64,000 nt of DNA, taken from Microbacterium sp. MM2322. GTDB lineage: Bacteria; Actinomycetota; Actinomycetes; Actinomycetales; Microbacteriaceae. The DNA lies in NCBI RefSeq assembly GCF_964186585.1, contig NZ_OZ075067.1, forward strand, positions 62,001 through 126,000, written 5' to 3'. This document shows positions 51,786 through 59,754 of this stretch, one piece after another. The first letter of the stretch is position 1. Each line of letters opens with the position of its first letter. The notes beneath the pieces are model-generated. The model was given only the letters and a program-made list of their open reading frames with translations. It ran no database searches and was not told the DNA's origin. The position numbers were made by a program, and so were the translations under genes.

Positions 51786-52708
51786 CCACCGCGATCCCGG
51801 AACCGCTGCCCGCACAGCAGATCGATGTCGTCGAGCCCGAGCGGCCGCGCCGCGGCGGGCCTCGCCGCTCCCGCGAGAGCGGACCGGCAGGCATCGGCAG
51901 CCGTCCCGGCTTTCTCACCTACGGTCTGCTGGCGGCGTTCGTCATCGGCAGCGTGTATCCGATGTGGTGGTCGTTCGTCGTCGCGAGCGGCACCAACGCC
52001 ACGAGAGGCGAGACTCTCCCCCTCGTCCCGGGCGGCAACTTCTTCGCCAACGCGCTGAAGGTCCTCGACGCGATCCCCTTCTGGCTCGCGCTGGGCAACT
52101 CGGTGCTCATCTCCGCGATCATCACGATCTCGGTCGTGTCCTTCTCCACGCTCGCGGGCTACGCCTTCGCCAAGCTCCGCTTCGCGGGCCGCAACGGTCT
52201 GATGATCTTCGTCGTGGCCACGATGGCGATCCCCACGCAGCTCGGCATCATCCCGTTGTTCATGGTCATGCGGGAGCTGGGCTGGACCGGCACGATCGGG
52301 GCCGTGATCGTGCCGACCCTGGTCACCGCGTTCGGAGTCTTCTTCATGCGGCAGTATCTCGTCGACGTGATCCCCGATGAACTCATCGAGGCGGCACGGG
52401 TGGACGGCGCGGGTCAGTTCCGGACGTTCCTGACCGTCGGCCTGCCTGCTGCGCGGCCCGCGATGGCGATCCTCGGACTGTTCACCTTCATGACGGCGTG
52501 GACGGACTACCTTTGGCCGCTCATCGTGCTGAGCCCTCAGAACCCGACGCTGCAGACGGCGCTCAGTCAGCTGCAGTCCGGCTACTACATCGACTACTCG
52601 ATCGTGCTCGCCGGCGCCGTCCTCGCCACGCTGCCTCTCCTCATCCTCTTCGTCGTGGCCGGCAAGCAGCTCATCAGCGGCATCATGGCCGGCGCGGTCA
52701 AGGGCTGA
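51782..52708 (+). CDS. Sugar ABC importer permease 2 (CebG-like)
   Basis: 308 residues. MalG-type: a cytosolic Pro/Arg-rich N-terminus (to about 40), six membrane helices, EAA loop DELIEAARVDGAGQFRTFLT (about 199-218). Coupled to permease 1 by ATGA; the beta-glucosidase gene follows 9 nt later. Confidence 0.9.
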   Translation: MTTAIPEPLPAQQIDVVEPERPRRGGPRRSRESGPAGIGSRPGFLTYGLLAAFVIGSVYPMWWSFVVASGTNATRGETLPLVPGGNFFANALKVLDAIPFWLALGNSVLISAIITISVVSFSTLAGYAFAKLRFAGRNGLMIFVVATMAIPTQLGIIPLFMVMRELGWTGTIGAVIVPTLVTAFGVFFMRQYLVDVIPDELIEAARVDGAGQFRTFLTVGLPAARPAMAILGLFTFMTAWTDYLWPLIVLSPQNPTLQTALSQLQSGYYIDYSIVLAGAVLATLPLLILFVVAGKQLISGIMAGAVKG

Positions 52709-52717
52709 CGGCGCCCC

Positions 52718-54196
52718 GTGAACGTCCTTTCGCAGGAGTACTCTGCCCCCGTGCCTGCTGTCGCCCCGCGCCCGTTCCCGACCGACTTCCTCTTCGGAGC
52801 GGCGACCGCCGCCTACCAGATCGAGGGCGCCGCCTTCGAGGACGGCCGGACTGCCTCGATCTGGGATGCCTTCAGCCGGGTCCCGGGCGCCGTGATCGGC
52901 GCCGACAACGGCGACGTCGCGTGCGACCACTACCACCGGTACCAGGGCGACGTCGCGCTCATGAAGGAGCTCGGCCTCGAGACCTACCGGTTCTCGACCT
53001 CGTGGTCGCGGGTCCGTCCCGACGGCGGGCCGGTCAACCCGAAGGGCATCGACTTCTACGAGCGCCTCGTCGACGAGCTCTTGGGGGTCGGCATCCGTCC
53101 GTGGCTCACGCTGTACCACTGGGACCTGCCGCAGACGCTCGAGGACCGCGGCGGGTGGACAGCGCGCGAGACGAGCGAGCGGTTCGCCGAGTACGCGTTG
53201 TCGGTGCACGATGCCCTCGGCGACCGGGTCACGGACTGGACGACCCTGAACGAGCCGTGGTGCTCGTCGTTCCTGAGCTACACCGGCGGCATTCACGCGC
53301 CGGGGCGGTTCAGCATCGGTGACGGGATGCTGGCCTCCCACCACCTGCTGCGCGGGCACGGCCTCGTGGTTGAGGAGCTCCGGCGCCGCGACCCTGCCCT
53401 GAACCTCGGGATCACCCTCAACCTCACCGTCGCCGAAGCCGCCGACCCGGCCAAGCCCGAGGACGTCGACGCCGCGCGGCGCATCGACGGCCAGTTCAAC
53501 CGCTGGTTCCTCGACCCGATCTTCCGCGGGAGCTACCCCGAGGACATCGTCTCGGACATCCGCGCCGTCGACGCCGACGCGGTCGCCCGCTTCGAGGCGG
53601 CCGTGCACCCGGGCGACCTCGACACGATCTCGCAGCGACTCGACGTGCTGGGCGTGAACTACTACCACGGCGAGTTCGTCGGCGGCAGCGCCCCGGCCGA
53701 CCCGCCCCTTCCCGGCGATGCGCCGACCGACCGCGTGGTGGGATCGCCCTGGCCGGCGGGCGACGGCATCCACTGGTACGAGCGCGGCCTTCCCCGGACG
53801 GCGATGCACTGGGAGGTGCAGCCCGCGGGTCTGACGGTGCTGCTCGAGCGGGTGTGGGACGAGTACGCGAAGGATGCCGGGACGGCGCTATTCGTGACCG
53901 AGAACGGCGCGGCCTTCGACGACGAGCGTGTCGTCGAAGACGGTGAGGTGCGGGTGCACGACGCGGACCGGGTCGAGTTCCTGCGCGGTCACCTGGGAGC
54001 GATCCTGGATGCCGCCGATGCCGGCGTCGACGTCAGGGGCTACTTCTACTGGTCGCTGATGGACAACTTCGAGTGGGCGTGGGGCTACGACAAGCGATTC
54101 GGGCTGATCCGCGTCGACTACGCCACGCAGGAACGGACGTTCAAGGACAGTGCCCTGGAGTATCGTCGGGTCATCGCTGCCCGAGCGATCGATTGA
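52718..54196 (+). CDS. Beta-glucosidase, GH1 (BglC-like)
   Basis: 492 residues, cytosolic, retaining. It splits imported cellobiose or other beta-glucosides. The acid/base Glu179 is in TTLNEPW and the nucleophile Glu395 in FVTENGAAF; FLFGAATAAYQIEGA at about 24-38 and the glucose-binding YFYWSLMDNFEWAWGY near the end are complete. The GTG at 52718 gives the longest form; a GTG 11 codons later has AGGAG 12 nt upstream and is possible. Fourth gene of the CebR-type operon. Confidence 0.94.
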   Translation: MNVLSQEYSAPVPAVAPRPFPTDFLFGAATAAYQIEGAAFEDGRTASIWDAFSRVPGAVIGADNGDVACDHYHRYQGDVALMKELGLETYRFSTSWSRVRPDGGPVNPKGIDFYERLVDELLGVGIRPWLTLYHWDLPQTLEDRGGWTARETSERFAEYALSVHDALGDRVTDWTTLNEPWCSSFLSYTGGIHAPGRFSIGDGMLASHHLLRGHGLVVEELRRRDPALNLGITLNLTVAEAADPAKPEDVDAARRIDGQFNRWFLDPIFRGSYPEDIVSDIRAVDADAVARFEAAVHPGDLDTISQRLDVLGVNYYHGEFVGGSAPADPPLPGDAPTDRVVGSPWPAGDGIHWYERGLPRTAMHWEVQPAGLTVLLERVWDEYAKDAGTALFVTENGAAFDDERVVEDGEVRVHDADRVEFLRGHLGAILDAADAGVDVRGYFYWSLMDNFEWAWGYDKRFGLIRVDYATQERTFKDSALEYRRVIAARAID

Positions 54197-54216
54197 CTGC
54201 ACTCCCCGAGGTGGCC

Positions 54217-55245
54217 GTGTCCGAAACCCTTCAGTCCCCGGTGGCGAGCGCCTCTCCTGTGACCATCGAGGAGGTCGCCAGCGCGGCAGGGGTGTCGCGC
54301 TCCACCGTCTCACGCGTCGTCAACGGCTCGACGGCGGTGAGCCCGGCGGCCCTCGCGGCCGTTCGCCAGGCGATCGACGAGTTGAACTACGTGCCCAACC
54401 GTGCCGCGCGCTCGCTGGCCAGTCGCGCCACGATGGCGGTCGCGCTCGTGGTTCCCGAAGACACGACCCGGTTCTTCGGCGATCCGTTCTTCGCGGCGAT
54501 CGTGAGCGGAATCAACAAGCGGGTCTCGAAGTCCGACTACGTCCTCAACCTGATCATCGCGAGCGACGACCCGAACGACAAGGCGACGGAATACCTCCGC
54601 AGCGGCGCCGTCGACGGTGCGATCATCGTCTCCCACCACACGAGCGACGCCTTCATCGACCGCATCGCCGCAGCGATGCCCGTCGTCTACGGCGGTCGTC
54701 CCGTCCGTCAGCGTGAGCGGGACTACTACGTCGACGTCGACAACGTCGAGGGTGGCCGGCTCGCGACGCAGCACCTACTCGACCGGGGCCGCACGCGGCT
54801 CGCGACGATCACCGGCCCCACGACCATGCCCGGCGGGATCGACCGTCTGACCGGGTTCCGCGAGGCGCTGGATGCCGCGGGCCTGTCCGCGGTCGCCGTC
54901 GAAGACGGCGACTTCACGGCCGCCGCGGGCGCTGCCGCCGTCACGCGGATCATCGAGTCGGGCGTCGAGTTCGACGGCCTCTTCGTCGCCAGTGACCTCA
55001 TGGCGCGCGGAGTGCTCGTCGAGCTGACGCGTGCGGGCCTGCGCGTCCCCGAGGACGTCGCGATCGTGGGATACGACGATTCGCCCGTCGCCACCTCGGT
55101 CTCGCCGACTCTCACGACGGTGCGGCAGCCTTCCCTCGTGCAGGGGGAGGTCATGGCCGACATCCTGCTGACGCTTCTCGCGGGAGGGGCGCCCGAGCGG
55201 GAGACGCTGCTTGAGACGCAGCTCGTCGTCCGCGAATCCGCCTGA
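54217..55245 (+). CDS. LacI-family regulator of the beta-glucoside operon (CebR-like)
   Basis: 342 residues from a GTG at 54217, with GAGG 5 nt upstream; a TTG at 54193 and a GTG at 54211 are alternatives. The HTH is VTIEEVASAAGVSRSTVSRV (about 16-35), then the hinge helix PNRAARSLASR. The sensor domain spans about 65-340. Last gene of the operon and the likely binder of the three CebR-type sites at 49.2-49.3 kb; in Streptomyces the ligand is cellobiose. Confidence 0.92.
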   Translation: MSETLQSPVASASPVTIEEVASAAGVSRSTVSRVVNGSTAVSPAALAAVRQAIDELNYVPNRAARSLASRATMAVALVVPEDTTRFFGDPFFAAIVSGINKRVSKSDYVLNLIIASDDPNDKATEYLRSGAVDGAIIVSHHTSDAFIDRIAAAMPVVYGGRPVRQRERDYYVDVDNVEGGRLATQHLLDRGRTRLATITGPTTMPGGIDRLTGFREALDAAGLSAVAVEDGDFTAAAGAAAVTRIIESGVEFDGLFVASDLMARGVLVELTRAGLRVPEDVAIVGYDDSPVATSVSPTLTTVRQPSLVQGEVMADILLTLLAGGAPERETLLETQLVVRESA

Positions 55246-55251
55246 GGCCGC

Positions 55252-56124
55252 TTACGCCACGCTGGCGTGCAGGGTGTTGCGCCACGGATCGGTGAAGGTC
55301 GCCGTGCGCCCGTCGTCGGCGATCTGGATGCGGTGGTGTCGCAGACGCTCGCTGAGTTCGCCGAAGCTGTCCCGGTCAGGCAGTGCGAGGTCGACGCGAC
55401 CGAGCCCGAGCGCGGGCATCCGCGGCCCCGCGCCGCGCGAGTTCCAGGCGTTCATCGCCATGTGGTGGTGGTACCCGCCGGCACTCACGAACAGTGCCGA
55501 CCCGCCCAGCTCAGCCGTGACGTCGAACCCGAGCGCGTCGACGTAGAAGGCGCGCGCCGTGCTCACGTCTCCCACCGACAGGTGGACGTGACCGACGGAT
55601 GCCGCGTCGGCGGCCGTCGACCCTGCAGCCGCGGCATCCGTCAGGTGGTCCCGGATGAAGGCGTTCGGGTCGAGGTGCAGGGTCGCCATCTCGACCTGAC
55701 CATGGGTCCACGACCAGTCGCTGCGGTCACGATCCCAGTAGAGCTCGATGCCGTTGCCTTCGGGGTCGGTTGCGTAGAACGCCTGGCTGACGAGGTGGTC
55801 GGCGCTGCCGGTGAAGGTCTGGGGCGCGTGCTGGGCGAGGGAGAACAGCGCGGCGGCCAGCGCGGTCTGCGACTCGAAGAGGATCGCGGTGTGGAACAGT
55901 CCCGCAGCGCCTGCGGGCGCGTGGCGTAGCCCTGGCTCGTGGCGGAGGATGACGATCGGGCGCCCGGCGCGGCCGAGCGTCACGGTGTCCCCTTCGGCGG
56001 TGAGGACCTGCAGGGTGACGACGTCGCGGTAGTAGCGGGTCATGCCGTCGAGATCGCCCACGAGAAGCGTCACGGCGCCCATCGAGGTGGCGGCGGCGAG
56101 GCGGTCCGAGGCAGGCATATTCAC
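55252..56124 (-). CDS. VOC-superfamily protein (CatE-like extradiol dioxygenase fold)
   Basis: 290 residues with two pairs of beta-alpha-beta-beta-beta modules. Candidate metal ligands are His in AGLFHTAILF (module 2), Glu in NGIELYWDRD, and His in SVGHVHLSV, with YHHHMAMNAWNS following. The layout matches the CatE (catechol-2,3-dioxygenase) and glyoxalase-like group; whether it cleaves catechols is not certain. The start is a GTG at 56124 or ATG at 56118, overlapped by a palindrome. No link to the lig operon by position. Confidence 0.84.
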   Translation of the reverse strand: MNMPASDRLAAATSMGAVTLLVGDLDGMTRYYRDVVTLQVLTAEGDTVTLGRAGRPIVILRHEPGLRHAPAGAAGLFHTAILFESQTALAAALFSLAQHAPQTFTGSADHLVSQAFYATDPEGNGIELYWDRDRSDWSWTHGQVEMATLHLDPNAFIRDHLTDAAAAGSTAADAASVGHVHLSVGDVSTARAFYVDALGFDVTAELGGSALFVSAGGYHHHMAMNAWNSRGAGPRMPALGLGRVDLALPDRDSFGELSERLRHHRIQIADDGRTATFTDPWRNTLHASVA

Positions 56125-56131
56125 ATGAATA
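56118..56131 (-). promoter_or_regulatory. Palindrome over the start of the VOC gene
   Basis: TATTCA-CA-TGAATA is a perfect palindrome with 6-bp arms. It covers both possible start codons of the VOC gene and touches a -10-like TACCTA (56135-56130 on this strand). Similar AT-rich palindromes serve MarR-type repressors of catE-like genes, but no MarR gene is adjacent. Confidence 0.5.
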
Positions 56132-56169
56132 GGTAACGCCGCGGCATCCCGTTCATTCCCGCTCGAGGC

Positions 56170-57528
56170 TTAGTCCGGGTCGCCGCCGAGCTGACCGATC
56201 GGGACGATCGGGCCGCCGTCATCCGCGCCCGTCTTGCGTGCCCGGGCGATGGCGTTGCCGGCGTGGTAGATCACGAGGGCCGCCACGGTGCCGAGGACGA
56301 TGCCGCCGAACTGCAGCTGCCCCAGGTTCATCGTGAAGTTCGCGATCGCGATGACGAAGGCGACGGCGACCGTGTACTGGTTGACCGGGCGCGAGAAGTC
56401 GACCTGGTTGTCGACCCAGATCTTGATGCCGATCACGCCGATGAGGCCGTAGAGCGCGGTCGTCACGCCGCCGATGACGCCGTTCGGGATCGTGAACAGC
56501 ACCGCGCCGACGACCGGCGAGAACGACAGCAGCACCGCGATGATGCCCGCGACCCAGTACGCCGCCGTCGAGTAGATGCGAGTCGCCGCCATGACGCCGA
56601 TGTTCTCGCCGTAGGTGGTCGTGCCCGAGCCGCCGAACGCGCCCGCGAGCGTCGTCGCGAGGCCGTCGGCGAGGAGCGCGCGCCCCGTGCGTTTATTGAC
56701 CGTGGGGTCGCCGGTCATCGTCGCGACGCCGCGGACGTGGCCGACGTTCTCGGCGACCAGGACGAGGACGACGGGTAGGAACATCGGCAGCAGCCCCCAC
56801 GCCACCGGGTCGCCGAACGAGGGCAGGTGGAAGGTCGGGAGACCGATCCACTGGCCGTTCTCGATCAGCGCGGTCACGCCCGAGAAGTCGACGCGCCCCA
56901 TGATCAGGGCGGCGATGTACCCGACGACGACGCCCAGGAAGATCGAGACCCGGCCGAGGATGCCGCGGAACAGCACCGCGAAGAGGATGCAGGCGACCAG
57001 GGTGATCGTCGCCAGCACGCCATCGGTCTTGAAGTTGTTCCACGCTGCGGGAGCCAGGTTCAGGCCGATCAGCGCGACGATCGCACCCGAGACGACGGGT
57101 GGCATGAGCTTCTCGAGCCAGCGCGTTCCCGTCGCCTGCACGAGGAAGCCGATGCCGGCGAGCAGGATGCCGGCGACGAACACGCCGACGAGCGCCTGGC
57201 CGATCTGCTCGGGGCTGTCGAGCGGCTTGCCCTGACCAGGGCCGAAGGCGGTGATCGGCGCGATGAACGCGAACGACGACCCGAGGTAGCTGGGCAGCTT
57301 GTTGCGCGTGAGGATCAGGAACAGGAGCGTCCCGAGGCCGGAGAAGAGGAGCGTCGTGCTGACGGGGAAGCCGGTCAGCAGCGGCACGAGGAATGTCGCG
57401 CCGAACATCGCGACGACGTGCTGGGCGCCGATCGCGATCGTGCTGCCCCAACCGAGGCGTTCACCGGGCGTGACGACGGCGCCGGGGGCGACGCGGCGGC
57501 CGTCGCCGTGAAGGGTCCAGATGGGCAT
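56170..57528 (-). CDS. Uracil/xanthine permease, NCS2 family (UraA-like)
   Basis: 452 residues, about 14 membrane helices. IAIGAQHVVAMFGATFLVPL (about 31-50) is the family N-terminal signature. VLVAENVGHVRGVATMTG and FGGSGTTTYGENIGVMAATR carry the substrate and proton residues Glu, His and Asn. The UraA pattern (Glu-Asn-Val-Gly-His) favours uracil over xanthine. GAGGAG lies 8 nt before the ATG. It stands next to purC but is transcribed separately. Confidence 0.92.
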   Translation of the reverse strand: MPIWTLHGDGRRVAPGAVVTPGERLGWGSTIAIGAQHVVAMFGATFLVPLLTGFPVSTTLLFSGLGTLLFLILTRNKLPSYLGSSFAFIAPITAFGPGQGKPLDSPEQIGQALVGVFVAGILLAGIGFLVQATGTRWLEKLMPPVVSGAIVALIGLNLAPAAWNNFKTDGVLATITLVACILFAVLFRGILGRVSIFLGVVVGYIAALIMGRVDFSGVTALIENGQWIGLPTFHLPSFGDPVAWGLLPMFLPVVLVLVAENVGHVRGVATMTGDPTVNKRTGRALLADGLATTLAGAFGGSGTTTYGENIGVMAATRIYSTAAYWVAGIIAVLLSFSPVVGAVLFTIPNGVIGGVTTALYGLIGVIGIKIWVDNQVDFSRPVNQYTVAVAFVIAIANFTMNLGQLQFGGIVLGTVAALVIYHAGNAIARARKTGADDGGPIVPIGQLGGDPD

Positions 57529-57607
57529 GCGCGTGCTCCTCAGATGGTCGGGGGATGCCTGGGGTCAGGCTACCTGGGAGTCGGCTGAGCGCGCGGCAGT
57601 CGCCGCA

Positions 57608-58498
57608 TCACGCAGCGGCGAGTCGGTCCAGGAGCTCTCGGTACTTCGCGGCGGTCTGCTCGACGACGTCGGCCGGGACGGTGGGCGGCTCGCCGTGCCG
57701 GTTCCAGTTCGCGGCGAGCCAGTCGCGGACGATCTGCTTGTCGAAGCTCGCCATCCGTTCGTTCGGGGTCGCGCCGGTGCGCCATGCCTCGGCATCCCAG
57801 TACCGCGACGAGTCGCTCGTGAGCACCTCGTCGCCGAGGGTCAGGATGCCGTCGGCATCGAGGCCGAACTCGAACTTCGTGTCGGCGAGGATCAGTCCCT
57901 TCGCCTCGGCGAGGGCGGCAGCGCGGCGGTAGATCTCGAGGGACGCGTCGCGCAGGTCGGCGGCGTGCGCCTCACCGACGAGCTCGACGGTGCGCTCGAA
58001 CGAGATGTTCTCGTCGTGCTCGCCGAGCGGCGCCTTGTACGCGGGGGTGAAGATCGGCTCCGGCAGGCGGTCGCCGTTGGCGAGGCCGGCGGGAAGGGGG
58101 ATGCCGCACACGGTGCCGTCAGCCTGGTACTCGGCCCAGCCCGATCCGGTCAGGTAGCCGCGGACGACGCACTCGATCGGCTGCATCTCGAGCTCCCTGA
58201 CGACCATCGCGCGGCCGGCGACCTCGGCGGGAGGCTCGATGCCGTCGACGAGGTGGTTCGGGATCGGGCGCCCCCCGTCGCCGCCGGCGAGCTGCGCGAA
58301 CCACCACAGGCTCAAGCGCGTGAGGAGCTCGCCCTTGCCCGGGATGCCCGGGTCGAGCACGTGGTCGAAGGCGCTGACGCGGTCGCTGGCGACCACCAGC
58401 ATCCGTCCTTCGTCACCGTCTGCGGGGCGGTAGAGGTCCCGGACCTTGCCCGAGTACACGTGGGTCCATCCGGGCAGGGAGGTCGCGGCATCCGTCAC
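57608..58498 (-). CDS. purC: SAICAR synthetase (PurC)
   Basis: Joins CAIR and aspartate using ATP in purine synthesis. 296 residues. YSGKVRDLYR (about 16-25), VVASDRVSAFDHVL (about 35-48), IECVVRGYLTGSGW (about 102-115) and ILADTKFEFG (about 206-215) are the family motifs. The start is a GTG; GATAAT on this strand (58510-58505) ends 6 nt before it with no ribosome site (leaderless type). Divergent from the lipoprotein gene. Confidence 0.95.
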   Translation of the reverse strand: MTDAATSLPGWTHVYSGKVRDLYRPADGDEGRMLVVASDRVSAFDHVLDPGIPGKGELLTRLSLWWFAQLAGGDGGRPIPNHLVDGIEPPAEVAGRAMVVRELEMQPIECVVRGYLTGSGWAEYQADGTVCGIPLPAGLANGDRLPEPIFTPAYKAPLGEHDENISFERTVELVGEAHAADLRDASLEIYRRAAALAEAKGLILADTKFEFGLDADGILTLGDEVLTSDSSRYWDAEAWRTGATPNERMASFDKQIVRDWLAANWNRHGEPPTVPADVVEQTAAKYRELLDRLAAA

Positions 58499-58504
58499 CT
58501 GGCC

Positions 58505-58537
58505 ATTATCGCGGGCGCGGCGCCCCCTGCGTACCCT
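58505..58537. promoter_or_regulatory. Divergent leaderless promoters, purC and lipoprotein gene
   Basis: GATAAT on the minus strand (58510-58505) precedes the purC GTG by 6 nt. TACCCT on the plus strand (58532-58537) precedes the lipoprotein ATG by 6 nt. The two starts are only 46 bp apart, so each -35 must lie inside the other promoter. Confidence 0.55.
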
Positions 58538-58543
58538 GGCGTG

Positions 58544-59080
58544 ATGCGCCGACCACTCCTCGCCCTGACCGCCCTCGCGCTGTCGCTCGGATTGAGCAGC
58601 TGCGTCTCGACGACCGGCGTGGATGCCGTGTCGCCGTCGCCGAGTCCGTCGGAGGCGGCGACGTCCACTCCGTCTCCGCCCTCATCCCCGTCTCCCGAGG
58701 CCGAGGAGTCGCCGGACCCTTCGTACGGGATTCCCGTCGAGAGCCCGCTCGAAGCGAGCCGCCTCGTGTTCACCGGCGATGCGGTCGGCGTCGTGCCCGA
58801 GACCGCACTGAACGTCGCGGCGAGTGCCGTGCAGGGCCAGGAATACACGCTCGAGTTCGACTGCATCCCCCGTGACGCGACCATCACCCTCTCGCTCCGT
58901 CCTGCGACGGGCGAGAATGACCCGCCTGCGACGATCTCGGGGCCTACCACGGTGACGCAGGGCTGCGCGGCTCCGGGACGAGTCTCGGGCATCACCGTCA
59001 GCCGGATGGTGGGTGTCCAGATCTCGGTCATCGCCGACGGCGTCGATCGGGCCTGGGCCGTCTTCCGCGCGACCGAGTGA
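58544..59080 (+). CDS. Lipoprotein of unknown function
   Basis: 178 residues. Lipobox GLSSC (Cys at about 20), a Ser/Pro/Glu spacer (about 28-65), then a beta-rich domain with two Cys (FDCIPRDATITLSLRP and TQGCAAPGRVSGI), which may form a disulphide. No family recognised. The ATG follows TACCCT by 6 nt; the frame is open far upstream antisense to purC. Confidence 0.78.
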   Translation: MRRPLLALTALALSLGLSSCVSTTGVDAVSPSPSPSEAATSTPSPPSSPSPEAEESPDPSYGIPVESPLEASRLVFTGDAVGVVPETALNVAASAVQGQEYTLEFDCIPRDATITLSLRPATGENDPPATISGPTTVTQGCAAPGRVSGITVSRMVGVQISVIADGVDRAWAVFRATE

Positions 59081-59093
59081 CGGCTGCGACCCG

Positions 59094-59111
59094 TATAGTC
59101 CATATGGACTA
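59094..59111 (+). promoter_or_regulatory. 16-bp perfect palindrome, probable PadR operator
   Basis: TAGTCCATATGGACTA (59096-59111) is a perfect palindrome overlapping the -10-like TATAGT (59094-59099) and lying 19 nt before the PadR gene. Repression of the padR-MFS operon by its first product is likely. Confidence 0.75.
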
Positions 59112-59130
59112 ATCGACGGGAGGGAGCCCC

Positions 59131-59754
59131 ATGGCGGATGCCGTCGCACGGCTCACCCCGACCGCGATCATGCTCCTCGCGCTCCTGCGCGAGGACGACA
59201 TGCACGCCTACGAGATGGTGCGCCTGCTCCGTGAGCGTCGCGCCGACCGGATGATCGCCCTCACTCACGGGACGATCTATCACACGGTCGCGCGCCTCGA
59301 ACGGCAGGGCCACATCGCCGAGGTGGGCAGCGACCGAGCCGGCAACCGTCCCGAGCGGACGACGTACGCGTTGACGGATGCCGGTGACGCCGCCCTCCTC
59401 GACTGGATCCGACGCGAGCTCGTCTCGATCGACGACCCCGAGCGCTTCCGGATCGCGCTCACCGAGGCGCACAACCTCGCGAGGGACGAGATGATCGCGC
59501 TGTTCGCGCAGCGGCGTGAGCTGCTCGCGGCATCCCTCGACGCGCACCGCGGTGCCCGCGACCATGCGATCTCCCACGGATCGCATCCGCAGTTCCTCAT
59601 CGAAGTCCACCGGCAGGCAGCCTTGCTCGCCGCGGACATCGCCTGGCTCGACGAAGCGGTCGAGTTCATCCGTCGTCCCGACACCGTCTGGGGTGTCGTC
59701 GACATCCCCGTCACCGACCGCTATCTGGCACAGAGAGAAGCCGCACGCGCATGA
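59131..59754 (+). CDS. PadR-family regulator of the MFS exporter
   Basis: 207 residues. A winged HTH (about 8-85; ALLREDDMHAYEMVRLLRER, then LTHGTIYHTVARLERQGHI) and a C-terminal helical dimerisation domain (about 95-180) are the layout of PadR-s2 proteins. GGGAGGGAG lies just before the ATG. The stop overlaps the MFS gene (ATGA). Such pairs respond to phenolic acids or drugs; the inducer is likely a substrate of the exporter. Confidence 0.91.
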   Translation: MADAVARLTPTAIMLLALLREDDMHAYEMVRLLRERRADRMIALTHGTIYHTVARLERQGHIAEVGSDRAGNRPERTTYALTDAGDAALLDWIRRELVSIDDPERFRIALTEAHNLARDEMIALFAQRRELLAASLDAHRGARDHAISHGSHPQFLIEVHRQAALLAADIAWLDEAVEFIRRPDTVWGVVDIPVTDRYLAQREAARA

